From positions 496,001-560,000 of the forward strand of contig NC_012991.1 in the NCBI RefSeq assembly GCF_000026365.1: a stretch of 64,000 nucleotides of DNA. Direction: 5' to 3'. The DNA is from Zygosaccharomyces rouxii. Lineage: Eukaryota; Ascomycota; Saccharomycetes; Saccharomycetales; Saccharomycetaceae. Position numbers and translations under genes: made by a program. Positions 9,377-18,171 of the stretch are shown piece by piece (position 1 is the first letter of the stretch; each line of letters begins with the position of its first letter). The notes under the pieces were generated by a model. It saw only the letters and a program-made list of their open reading frames with translations, made no database searches and was not told the DNA's origin.

Positions 9377-11515
9377 ATGGAGTTGACAACTTCTCAGCGG
9401 AAAGTAATTGAGTTCCCTTACAAGCCTGCAAGCACCTTGAAGGTAGTAGCAGGTCCTGGCTCTGGTAAGACGGTTACGCTATTGTATAAAGTTCGTCATC
9501 TAGTGGAAACAGAACAAGTGAGGCCGGATGAAATACTCATACTATCTTTGACGAACAAGGCAGTGGATAACGTTATTGACAAGCTTTTAGGTGTATTTGA
9601 AGAGTCTTATGGCGAAAATCAGCTTACTGATTATGAACTTCGAGAAATTGTAGGTCAAATTCATGTTAATACCATTCATGGGTTAGCAAATAGAATTATT
9701 ATTGAGAATGAAGGTTTAGTTAGTATCATTGAAGAGAACGGTTGGAAAGGATTGATGAAGTTACTCTCCCAAGACCTTTGGAAAAACCAGCATTCCAGGT
9801 TGATGACTCCCAGAGGAGTTCAGAAGATGTTCAATGAGTATAAATTAGGAAATACTAAGAAGAATGAAGTTATGGAGAGGTTAATGAAAATCATGAAAGA
9901 TTGTCAAGTTTTCACAAATGAAGATTTGATATCTAATGCACCTCATTATTTGGATCATCCTTCTGATCGTATTGATTCTTTAGAAGGCCAATGTTTCACT
10001 CGAGCTTTGGTAGATGGATTCAAAGTTGTACTGATAGATGAATTTCAAGACTTGTTTCCTTCAGTACTGCCAATGCTAGAAAAAATAGCGGCCAATAAGC
10101 AATTGATTCTGTTTGGGGATTCAAATCAAAGTATCTACAACTTTTTGGGAGATAATAAAACTGTCATTGATAGACTGGACAAACTACATACAGGTGACAA
10201 TTTTACCGTCGTTCATCTGTACGATAATTTCAGGAGTACTCCAGAAATTATATCTGTTGCTTCCAAAGTAATGCGTCATAAAGTGGATCTTGACGAACTT
10301 GCAAAGAAAGACTTAGTTCTTAAGGATCCATCTGGTGTCTACCCTGAGTTCCAGGAAATTGGAGATCCTCTTGATGAGCTAGAGGCTCTTACTGAAAAAA
10401 TATGCATGTTGGTTTGTTCCGGAGCTACTCTTTCAGATGTGGCAGTCTTAGCTAGAACTAATGCTCATGTGCAAATAATTGCTGATCATCTGCGTTTTTA
10501 TGGTATCCCGTTTCGAAAGCTGACAGCACAACCGGATTGGATTTCAGATTCAAGAGTACAATTTTTAATAGGTCTTCTGAGGACAGTGGTATTGGTTAGA
10601 AGAGGTATATTTGAAGAATCAGATCCATTGGCGGCAAAAAGAAGTGATTTCAGCGTTATTGTCACTTTGAGTGCCATTAGAGGAGTTGGTAATCAAGCAA
10701 TACAAAGTTTATTTAGAGTTTGCAATGAAAAGAAGGTATCTCTTTGGAACTATATTACGGAGGTCCCCAAAAATGAATGGCCACCCGCAGTAACTAATAG
10801 GAAGAAGATCGAAGGCTACATCACAATGATTTCGCATTTGATGGAAGAAGATCCTCTTGTGGAGATTGAGGATCCTTTACAATTACTTACGAGAATTAGT
10901 GAAGCCGCTTACTCTTTAGATTTTGCACCTATGGTAATAAAAAGTGAACGTGAAATACACGAATTTAAAGCAAATTTACAAGAGATGTTCAGAGTTATGA
11001 AAATTTGCTCTCTAAACAGATCACCGGAATCTTCACTTGCTGATTGGTTCTTAGAGAGCTATGTGGAACAAGGTGCTATTCAACATCATCAGGATGTAGA
11101 ATTTCAATCAGAAGGGTTAGGAGCTGTTAATCTTTCAACCATTCACAGTTCAAAAGGGTTAGAATTTCCTGTAGTTTTTCTAATCGGTGGTTTAAATCAT
11201 TTCCCCATGGAACAGAATTTGTTATACGTTGGGATGACTCGTGCAAGGAATCTACTCTATTTAAACAATATTAAGCATGCTAGTATCTCATCAAACGCAA
11301 ACACCAGAGAAAGTGGTTCTGCATTACTGAATGATAAATTTTGGAATTATTACAGTCAAGATATGAAAAGGCCCACCTTGCATTCTGCCGCTGATAGCAT
11401 TAAAAAATACGAAATGATACGAAAAAAATACGGGTTTAATTTTATCGGCAAAAGAACAATTACAACCTGGAATTACAAACATGCTATCTCATTATTTAAA
11501 CGTCTAATACGATGA
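9377..11515 (+). CDS. HMI1: Mitochondrial 3'-5' DNA helicase Hmi1 (UvrD/Rep family)
   Basis: Hmi1 is a superfamily 1 helicase needed to maintain wild-type mitochondrial DNA. The 712-residue protein has Walker A AGPGSGKT (about 25–32), LTNKAVDN (motif Ia), DEFQD (about 221–225), FGDSNQSIYNF (motif III), DNFRSTPEII (motif IV), STIHSSKGLEFPVVF (motif V), and YVGMTRARNLLY (motif VI). There is no N-terminal presequence. The C-terminus ends with a basic amphipathic stretch (KHAISLFKRLIR), in agreement with the unusual C-terminal import signal known for Sc Hmi1. The start is the ATG at 9377; upstream in frame only a TTG exists. Corresponds to YOL095C. Confidence 0.95.
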   Translation: MELTTSQRKVIEFPYKPASTLKVVAGPGSGKTVTLLYKVRHLVETEQVRPDEILILSLTNKAVDNVIDKLLGVFEESYGENQLTDYELREIVGQIHVNTIHGLANRIIIENEGLVSIIEENGWKGLMKLLSQDLWKNQHSRLMTPRGVQKMFNEYKLGNTKKNEVMERLMKIMKDCQVFTNEDLISNAPHYLDHPSDRIDSLEGQCFTRALVDGFKVVLIDEFQDLFPSVLPMLEKIAANKQLILFGDSNQSIYNFLGDNKTVIDRLDKLHTGDNFTVVHLYDNFRSTPEIISVASKVMRHKVDLDELAKKDLVLKDPSGVYPEFQEIGDPLDELEALTEKICMLVCSGATLSDVAVLARTNAHVQIIADHLRFYGIPFRKLTAQPDWISDSRVQFLIGLLRTVVLVRRGIFEESDPLAAKRSDFSVIVTLSAIRGVGNQAIQSLFRVCNEKKVSLWNYITEVPKNEWPPAVTNRKKIEGYITMISHLMEEDPLVEIEDPLQLLTRISEAAYSLDFAPMVIKSEREIHEFKANLQEMFRVMKICSLNRSPESSLADWFLESYVEQGAIQHHQDVEFQSEGLGAVNLSTIHSSKGLEFPVVFLIGGLNHFPMEQNLLYVGMTRARNLLYLNNIKHASISSNANTRESGSALLNDKFWNYYSQDMKRPTLHSAADSIKKYEMIRKKYGFNFIGKRTITTWNYKHAISLFKRLIR

Positions 11516-11522
11516 AACCCTT

Positions 11523-13727
11523 TTAAAATCCATCAGGTACACCTTTGGCTGGTTTTTGACCAACGTCTAGATATATACCACCATTACCGAATCCGAACCA
11601 CCGGTAATGAGGTCCGGGCTCCTCTTCGGTTCCACTTCCGATAGGATCTTGTAAATCTTGAATTGTCTTATAGGTTTCCACATCTGAGTAAGGTACACCG
11701 TTCTTGGGGTCGAAATATTGGCATTCTTTGCTAGAAATTAAGCACTTTTTCCTGAACCCGTTTGGAAGGAAAACACCAGTAGGTGGAGCAGTTTTCACTT
11801 CAATTTCATGTTCTTTATTTGCTGTCGAATCAACATCATGAACCACCTTCTTATCATATTCACCAAAAGCCGGGAAATTGTTCAAGAACGAAAGATTAGG
11901 TGCTAATGAAGTGTCTTCTAAAACATCAATTTTCCCTTCAGGCATTGTCAATTTGCAGACTGTTTCCACATCAGAAGATCTATGACTTGAGCCATTTGCC
12001 CAATTTTCTCCGAATAGTTCTTTATTAATATCATTACGGTATGATTCAGTGGGGAATGAATACAAAGTGATGAAATTTTTACCTACTAATTGTTCTGGTC
12101 CCTCAAAAACTAACTCTTCTTCACTTCCAGCATCTTCGATCAAATCTGGCGTGGGTTTATCATGTGTGGTATCAGTTGGTGACGGCATGTTGGGAGAAGC
12201 ACTAAGAGGTCTATCACTGGAATCAATTATGTTCACCTGTGGTTCATCTACAAATTGGACTTGTTTCGATATCGTAGCTGTACTCAACTTTTCTCTCTCA
12301 GATGGGGCCTCTACTTCATTCGCAGATTGTGGTGGAGTAGCTTCTTTGATTTCATCAGCAGTAAGTTCGGTCTTCTTTTCTTCCCTCATAGCTTGAATGT
12401 CCTCTTCTAGTTTAAGTGAAGAACCATCCTCTGGAGTAGATTGGGTATCAGATCCCCTCTGTTCACCGGAAGCATTTTCGGAGTTAGATTCGTTAAGAGG
12501 CGGTGACGGCTCCTTTGTGGATTTCTTTTCCATATTATCATCCTCAGTGTTTGTCGCTACAGATTTGTCCTTTTCGCCTTCTTCGGTAAGAGTCTCTGTG
12601 CCCTGCACAGGTTTAACAGACTCTTTCTCTTCCCTGGGTTGCATGGAAACCTTCTCATTAGGTTCAAGAGGCGTTGTAATGCTAGTAGCGACTTGAAGTT
12701 GGCTACCCGTATCATTTGTGTCTTTCAATGCACTTTCTTCGTGTACCTCTTCCTTCACTTTCACTCCATTTTCCTCCTCCTTAGGATCCAAGTTCTTCTT
12801 TTTATGAGGTCTCCTAGTATATCTCCTTGTTTTCTTTTCCCTCCTCTTCAACTGTTCCTCCCAATATTTGGCATCTTCTATTTCATTAGCTGGAGTTACC
12901 TGCCATGTGCAGCTCAGTTGTCTTAGAACAGTCTCTCCAGGTTTAAATTTCATCTTTTGGCGCTGTTGTAGTGCAATTCTCGATTGTTTCTTCGATATTT
13001 CCTGTTCCTTATATTTATCTAAACTCAAGATATTGAATTTTTCGGTTTCTAGAGCAATTCGTATACGATCCTCTTGTGTCAGTATTTCCTCCTTCTGGGA
13101 TTCCTTATGCTTTTTAATTCTATCTTGGATTACTTTTCTCTTCTTTTCAGCTTTGGACAATTTCTCGTAAACTTTCAGCTTATTAGCCACTACGGAAGAT
13201 CTTTGTGAGGTACGTCTATTGGTAATCAACAGAGTTTCCGCCTTTATCTGTTCATATTGGGCTTTCTTTTTTTCTTCTTGCTCTTGTTTAGCGGCTACAT
13301 CCTCAGTGTCAGATTTGGGACGCTTCCTCTTGATGACAGCGGGAGTCCTCCTCTTGCGTTTTCGACTTTCCAATTTCTCCTGTCTTCGTAGATTCTTCTC
13401 ACCTTCTTCGTTATCCTCTTCCTGGTCGCCAGGTTCTTCTTCTGATTCACTAAACATCTCATCGGCGTCACCACCGCCAGTTTCTTCCAAATTCTGTCCA
13501 AATTCATTCTCATTGTCACCGCTAGCCTCTGATTCAAAGTCTTCATCATCGCCTTCTTCCTTAAACAACAGATCTACCTCGTCCTCCTCTAATCGCTCAG
13601 TTCTAGATTGCATGTCTTCCAACTCTTGTTCCAAAAGCTTCTTCATCTTATTACCAGCATTAGAACGCCGCTGTCTCGTTGACATGAGGAATTCCTCCTC
13701 ATTAAGGTCCAAATCATCGTCACTCAT
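11523..13727 (-). CDS. VPS72: SWR1 complex histone-exchange subunit Vps72 (Swc2, YL1 family)
   Basis: Vps72/Swc2 binds H2A.Z–H2B and helps the SWR1 complex deposit H2A.Z into nucleosomes. The 734-residue protein starts with the YL1 signature: TRQRRSNAGNKMKKLL, then a long Glu/Asp-rich stretch (about 36–115) for histone binding. A Lys/Arg-rich segment follows. The middle is low-complexity and Ser/Thr/Glu-rich. Near the C-terminus is the YL1-C domain (KKCLISSKECQYFDPKNGVP). The stop lies only 7 bp from the HMI1 stop on the other strand. Corresponds to YDR485C. The long open frames antisense to it are by-products of its biased composition. Confidence 0.93.
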   Translation of the reverse strand: MSDDDLDLNEEEFLMSTRQRRSNAGNKMKKLLEQELEDMQSRTERLEEDEVDLLFKEEGDDEDFESEASGDNENEFGQNLEETGGGDADEMFSESEEEPGDQEEDNEEGEKNLRRQEKLESRKRKRRTPAVIKRKRPKSDTEDVAAKQEQEEKKKAQYEQIKAETLLITNRRTSQRSSVVANKLKVYEKLSKAEKKRKVIQDRIKKHKESQKEEILTQEDRIRIALETEKFNILSLDKYKEQEISKKQSRIALQQRQKMKFKPGETVLRQLSCTWQVTPANEIEDAKYWEEQLKRREKKTRRYTRRPHKKKNLDPKEEENGVKVKEEVHEESALKDTNDTGSQLQVATSITTPLEPNEKVSMQPREEKESVKPVQGTETLTEEGEKDKSVATNTEDDNMEKKSTKEPSPPLNESNSENASGEQRGSDTQSTPEDGSSLKLEEDIQAMREEKKTELTADEIKEATPPQSANEVEAPSEREKLSTATISKQVQFVDEPQVNIIDSSDRPLSASPNMPSPTDTTHDKPTPDLIEDAGSEEELVFEGPEQLVGKNFITLYSFPTESYRNDINKELFGENWANGSSHRSSDVETVCKLTMPEGKIDVLEDTSLAPNLSFLNNFPAFGEYDKKVVHDVDSTANKEHEIEVKTAPPTGVFLPNGFRKKCLISSKECQYFDPKNGVPYSDVETYKTIQDLQDPIGSGTEEEPGPHYRWFGFGNGGIYLDVGQKPAKGVPDGF

Positions 13728-13905
13728 CTCGATACAAAGCTTCTTTTGGAGTCTTTCTCTCTATCATACTTTCAGTTGTTTAAAGTTAAGTAACTTTCCG
13801 ACTTAATATTGAAGTTTATCTTAATACGAATGAAGAGACGACAGTTCACTGATATAAAAAAGAAGGGTCGTCCATCTTCAGAAGTTCACCAGTAATATAT
13901 TATAG

Positions 13906-14814
13906 ATGATTCCAAGAGTCACTGTTAGAAGACTGGTACCTCAATTGAGGCCTGGCGTTGCTAGTTTAAGGTTCAAGACAACTTCAGCATCAAAGGATGA
14001 AATCGGTCATTTCCAAGAATTGGCACCTACATGGTGGGACGTTAATGGTTCTCAAAGAATTCTGCATTTGATGAATAACAGTAGGCTGGATTTTATCCAG
14101 AGAATCATCAGACAGAGTGTTAAAGTGGAGGATCCAGATACTTATATACCGGGGTTCCAATACAAAGCCTTCTTCCCTCAACAAGTGTCACAAGGAATTG
14201 AGGATGACTTAGATTCAAAGATCAATGAAAAATTGAAAGATGCTCAATTCAATGTCCTTGATATTGGTTGTGGTGGTGGTATTCTAGCGGAATGCCTTGC
14301 GAGATTACCGATTACTAGACATGTTACTGGGGTAGATCTAACACCAGATGTAATTAAAGTGGCTCGTGAGCATTCTGCTAAGGATCCAGCATTAAGTGGG
14401 AAATTGGAATATAGGTTACAGGCATTAGAAGAAGTGGAAGGTACATACGATTTGGTTACTTGCTTCGAAATGTTAGAACATGTAGATGTTCCTGCAGAAA
14501 TATTACGACATGCTTGGATGAGACTTAAACCGCAAGGTATTTTATTTTTGAGTACCATTAATAGAGACTTTATTTCATGGTTTACCACTATTTTCATGGG
14601 TGAATATGTGCTTAAAGTGGTCCCAAAGGGTACTCATCATTTGACGAAGTATATCAAATCCTCTGAGATTAAAGAATGGTTCCAAGAGAATGAACCTCAC
14701 ACACATAAGATTTTAGATACAAAAGGAGTCATGTACCGTCCATTTAATGGCTGGGCTGAGCATGACTGTCCAGATATTGGCAATTATTTCATGGCTATCA
14801 AGAAATTAAACTAA
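13906..14814 (+). CDS. COQ3: Ubiquinone-biosynthesis O-methyltransferase Coq3, mitochondrial
   Basis: Coq3 carries out both O-methylation steps of coenzyme Q synthesis, using S-adenosylmethionine, at the inner mitochondrial membrane within the CoQ synthome. The 302-residue protein (Sc 312) starts with a basic, acid-free presequence (MIPRVTVRRLVPQLRPG). SAM motif I is VLDIGCGGG (about 117–125), motif II-like region is TYDLVTCFEMLEHVD, and the family stretch FLSTINRDFISW follows. The 178-bp divergent promoter is shared with VPS72. Corresponds to YOL096C. Confidence 0.96.
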   Translation: MIPRVTVRRLVPQLRPGVASLRFKTTSASKDEIGHFQELAPTWWDVNGSQRILHLMNNSRLDFIQRIIRQSVKVEDPDTYIPGFQYKAFFPQQVSQGIEDDLDSKINEKLKDAQFNVLDIGCGGGILAECLARLPITRHVTGVDLTPDVIKVAREHSAKDPALSGKLEYRLQALEEVEGTYDLVTCFEMLEHVDVPAEILRHAWMRLKPQGILFLSTINRDFISWFTTIFMGEYVLKVVPKGTHHLTKYIKSSEIKEWFQENEPHTHKILDTKGVMYRPFNGWAEHDCPDIGNYFMAIKKLN

Positions 14815-14865
14815 ACCGATCTGAAATAAAGGGATTTTTGTACACATACATACGTACATATGTTA

Positions 14866-15540
14866 TCATTGGGCACTTTCCAATGCTTTCGCAGGTTCTG
14901 AATCTGGCTCTTCATCCACAAATTGTGGTGCTGTTCCTGACAAGTACGAAGGAACTTCAAGACCTGAACCTTCTATGCCAGAGGTGAGATCTTCATCTGC
15001 TAGCGCGTCTAATTCTGCATCTAACTCATCTTCATCCACATCTTCGGCATCATAAGCTAAAGAATTGGATGCTAACACTTGCTGCAATTCATCACCCTGT
15101 TCAATTAGATCCGCCATTTCATCTTGCATATCTTGTAGTTTATCCACATTAATCTTACCGTACTGAGCCTTCAAGGCTTTATTCGTAGTCTTTAGAGCGT
15201 TAACGGTAACCATTGTATTTTTAAGATTGTCGCTAGTCATTTGTGCTTGAGACATTGACCATGATTGCGAATCCAATTGATCCCTCATCTGTTCTAATTG
15301 CTTCCTTTTGTTCAACAGCTTTAATGCTTGTTGTCTCAACGGTCTCTGGCCAGCAGCAGACCTTGATGTTGAAATCTTTCTTTGCAAAGTTTGCAATTGG
15401 AAACTTAGCTGGGATATCTGAGTGTCCAAATTGGAGACTCGTTGTTGTAAACCTTGTTGAGCTTGATCCATAGCCCTTCCGGACTCCTGTAACATTTGCT
15501 CATGGGATTTCTTGTTACCATAACCAAGGATTCTATTCAT
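14866..15540 (-). CDS. VPS60: ESCRT-III-like protein Vps60 (Mos10/CHMP5)
   Basis: Vps60 is a Snf7-family protein that acts late in multivesicular-body sorting and stimulates Vps4 through Vta1. The 224-residue protein (Sc 229) starts MNRILGYGNKKSHEQML. It has a basic, heptad-patterned N-terminal core of helices and an acidic C-terminal half (AEDVDEDELDAELDALADED) with the MIM-type Vps4/Vta1-binding region. Corresponds to YDR486C, and shares a short divergent promoter with WRS1. Confidence 0.94.
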   Translation of the reverse strand: MNRILGYGNKKSHEQMLQESGRAMDQAQQGLQQRVSNLDTQISQLSFQLQTLQRKISTSRSAAGQRPLRQQALKLLNKRKQLEQMRDQLDSQSWSMSQAQMTSDNLKNTMVTVNALKTTNKALKAQYGKINVDKLQDMQDEMADLIEQGDELQQVLASNSLAYDAEDVDEDELDAELDALADEDLTSGIEGSGLEVPSYLSGTAPQFVDEEPDSEPAKALESAQ

Positions 15541-15759
15541 TATGAAAGGGAGAGGAAACTCACACCTCAGGAAAATAATATGAATGCTGTCAAAGGGTCA
15601 AAAACAGTACTTATAGCTCTAACTTCGAAGCTATTTCTGTTCCAACATGACTCACTATTTATCATTAAGAAGCGATGAGGTTGAAAAATTTCAGGTCTTT
15701 AGAATAATGAACTATACTGCTGCTCTAACGCACATAAGAGGTATTTATTCTGATTAAGG

Positions 15760-17052
15760 ATGAACCAGGCGGATCAAGCTGTTGAGCAACTTGCTCAATT
15801 ATCTACGAAAGAATCGAAGAAGGATCAAGTCATTACACCATGGGATGTCAATGGTGCTGTCGATGATAAAGGTGTTGCCCAGTCTATCGACTACGACAAA
15901 TTAATAACACAATTTGGTACCAAGCGCATCTCAGATGAATTATTGCAAAGATTTGAAAGTGTTACAGGCCATAAACCTCACCATTATCTGCGTAAGGGAC
16001 TCTTTTTTAGTGAACGTGATGTCTCGAAGATTTTAGATCTCTACGAGCAAGGGAAGCCTTTTTTCCTTTATACAGGTAGAGGACCTTCCAGTGACTCTGT
16101 GCATTTGGGACACATGATTCCATTTATTTTTACCAAATGGCTTCAGGATGTCTTTGATGTGCCATTAGTTATCGAACTGACTGATGATGAAAAGTTTCTG
16201 TTCAAGCAAAAATTGACTATTGAAGACGTCAAGGGATTCTCCAAGGAAAATTGTAAAGATATCATTGCCGTTGGTTTCAATCCTGAGAACACCTTTATCT
16301 TTTCCGATTTGGAGTACATGGGTAGTGGATTCTATGAAACCGTTGTTAGAGTTTCTAGACAAATTACAGGTTCAACTGCCAAGGCAGTATTTGGATTCAA
16401 TGATTCTGATAATATTGGTAAATTCCATTTTGCTTCCATCCAAATTGCTTCATCATTCCCCAGCTCTTATCCAGATGTATTGGGATTGCCTCCAAAGACT
16501 CCATGTTTAATTCCTTGTGCCATTGATCAAGATCCATATTTCAGGGTTTGTAGAGATGTGGCAGAAAAATTGAAATTTAGTAAGCCTGCGTTAATGCATG
16601 CTAAGTTTTTCCCAGCTTTACAAGGCTCCACTACCAAGATGTCTGCTTCTGACGATACTAGTGCCATCTTTATGACTGATACGCCTAAACAAATCCAAAA
16701 GAAGATTAACAAGTATGCTTTCAGTGGTGGTCAAGTGAGTATGGAGCAGCACAGAGAATTAGGTGGTAATCCTGATATCGATGTTGCATACCAATATTTA
16801 TCTTTCTTCAAAGATGATGATGAATTATTAGCTCGTTTGGCCAAAGATTACAAATCTGGTGACCTCTTGTCAGGTGAAATGAAGAAAGAGTGCATTGGTG
16901 TTTTACAAGAGTTCGTCAAAGGATTTCAAGAACGTAGAGCTAAAGTAGACGAATCTGTTTTGGAAAGTTTTATGAAACCACATAAGTTAGTTTGGGGTCA
17001 AAAAGAGCGTCTAGTCCCCGTCAAGGAAGCACCTCCTAAAGGTAAGAAATAA
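15760..17052 (+). CDS. WRS1: Cytosolic tryptophanyl-tRNA synthetase
   Basis: This class I aminoacyl-tRNA synthetase charges tRNA-Trp in the cytosol. The 430-residue protein (Sc 432) has the HIGH-type motif HLGH (about 115–118), preceded by the eukaryotic TGRGPSS loop, and the KMSKS-type motif KMSAS (about 293–297). The eukaryotic/archaeal TrpRS family sequence is present throughout, and the C-terminus is a Lys-rich tail. No mitochondrial presequence is seen. Corresponds to YOL097C. Confidence 0.97.
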   Translation: MNQADQAVEQLAQLSTKESKKDQVITPWDVNGAVDDKGVAQSIDYDKLITQFGTKRISDELLQRFESVTGHKPHHYLRKGLFFSERDVSKILDLYEQGKPFFLYTGRGPSSDSVHLGHMIPFIFTKWLQDVFDVPLVIELTDDEKFLFKQKLTIEDVKGFSKENCKDIIAVGFNPENTFIFSDLEYMGSGFYETVVRVSRQITGSTAKAVFGFNDSDNIGKFHFASIQIASSFPSSYPDVLGLPPKTPCLIPCAIDQDPYFRVCRDVAEKLKFSKPALMHAKFFPALQGSTTKMSASDDTSAIFMTDTPKQIQKKINKYAFSGGQVSMEQHRELGGNPDIDVAYQYLSFFKDDDELLARLAKDYKSGDLLSGEMKKECIGVLQEFVKGFQERRAKVDESVLESFMKPHKLVWGQKERLVPVKEAPPKGKK

Positions 17053-17144
17053 GTTCTCCTATAGATCATATAGATTTTTTTTTTTTATTATTATTATTTT
17101 TGCTCTTCATTCTCTGTCTTGTCTACTATTGTATCGTAACCTGT

Positions 17145-17813
17145 TTATTGTTGACCGTGGCGCTTGGCGTATTCGGCAAGTTGCTTAATGGTAATTAATG
17201 GAATTCCCCATTGTTTACCAAATTCTTTACAATCGTCTAATCTCATCATGGATCCATCATGGTCATTGACCAATTCACAAATGACACCAACAGGCGGTAA
17301 TCCACAAAGTCTACTCAAATCCACTGCTGCTTCTGTATGGCCCGGTCTTTGAAGGACACCACCATCTGCTGCCCTTAGTGGACATATGTGACCTGGTTTC
17401 AAAAAATCTGTGGACTGCGAGTGGGCTGCGGCCAGCTGGGTACACGTTAAAGCCCTGTCATGAGCGGATATCCCAGTAGTTGTTCCTTCAGCTGCATCGA
17501 CAGTAATAGTATAAGCGGTCCCGTGTCTGTCATCTGCATTGGAAGTGTATTTCATACCAGTTCTCAATAGTGGTAGATCTAACCTATCTGCCACTTCATT
17601 GCTCATAGGGGCACATACATACCCACTCGAGTGACGAACCAAGAATGCCATCTGTTCAGTGGTAATACCTGCAGCTGCACATATTAAGTCACCTTCATTT
17701 TCACGATCCTCATCGTCCATTACAATAACAAATTGATTCTTTTTGAAGTGCTCAAGCACTTGTTCAATGGGCATAAAAGTCTGATCACTAGTCATCGTTG
17801 TACTATTACTCAT
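17145..17813 (-). CDS. RIB3: 3,4-dihydroxy-2-butanone-4-phosphate synthase (riboflavin pathway)
   Basis: Rib3 converts ribulose 5-phosphate to formate and 3,4-dihydroxy-2-butanone 4-phosphate, one of the two precursors of lumazine in riboflavin synthesis. The 222-residue protein has the acidic active-site loop DDEDRENEGDL (about 33–43), the substrate-binding HGTAYTITVDA and TTGISAHDR motifs, and RAADGGVLQRPGHTEAAVDL. It is about 13 residues longer at the N-terminus than Sc Rib3; Met14 (MPIEQVLEHF) aligns with the Sc start and is a possible alternative. Corresponds to YDR487C. Confidence 0.97.
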   Translation of the reverse strand: MSNSTTMTSDQTFMPIEQVLEHFKKNQFVIVMDDEDRENEGDLICAAAGITTEQMAFLVRHSSGYVCAPMSNEVADRLDLPLLRTGMKYTSNADDRHGTAYTITVDAAEGTTTGISAHDRALTCTQLAAAHSQSTDFLKPGHICPLRAADGGVLQRPGHTEAAVDLSRLCGLPPVGVICELVNDHDGSMMRLDDCKEFGKQWGIPLITIKQLAEYAKRHGQQ

Positions 17814-18171
17814 CTTTTCTCTTAATAACCAACTAACGGAGGAACAAAATGAAAAAAAAAATATAATTCACCAGCAATTTAAGTACTGATCTTGATTAAT
17901 GCAATTCACCCGATTAGCTTCGTATAACACTGTTATTCCTTCTTAATAGCGTCAAAACTAGTGTGAATTTTCCATCTTATAATAGTAAAGGTGGCCGGAC
18001 AATTTTTCACCGTAAATTCGCTTGATAATGCCAAGGCCATCACATAATAAAAGATCAGAAATTAGTAATTGCAGAAATCTGCATCATTGAATCCTAAAGC
18101 TCAATTCGAATTTCTTTGTGAGAAGCTCAGAATATTCCTGTAATATGGTACTTTTTACGTCCTGAGGATGT
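17814..18171. other. Intergenic, RIB3 promoter and PAC11 3' flank
   Basis: This 358-bp gap has an A-run close to the RIB3 start (about 17851–17859). I see no gene and no regulatory site I can name. Confidence 0.5.

Noticed and set aside
13219..13806. A 195-codon frame on the + strand antisense to VPS72, and several others in the same stretch
   Set aside because: The predicted protein is a Ser/Phe/Cys-rich by-product of the acidic and Lys-rich codons of VPS72 read backwards, without resemblance to any family.
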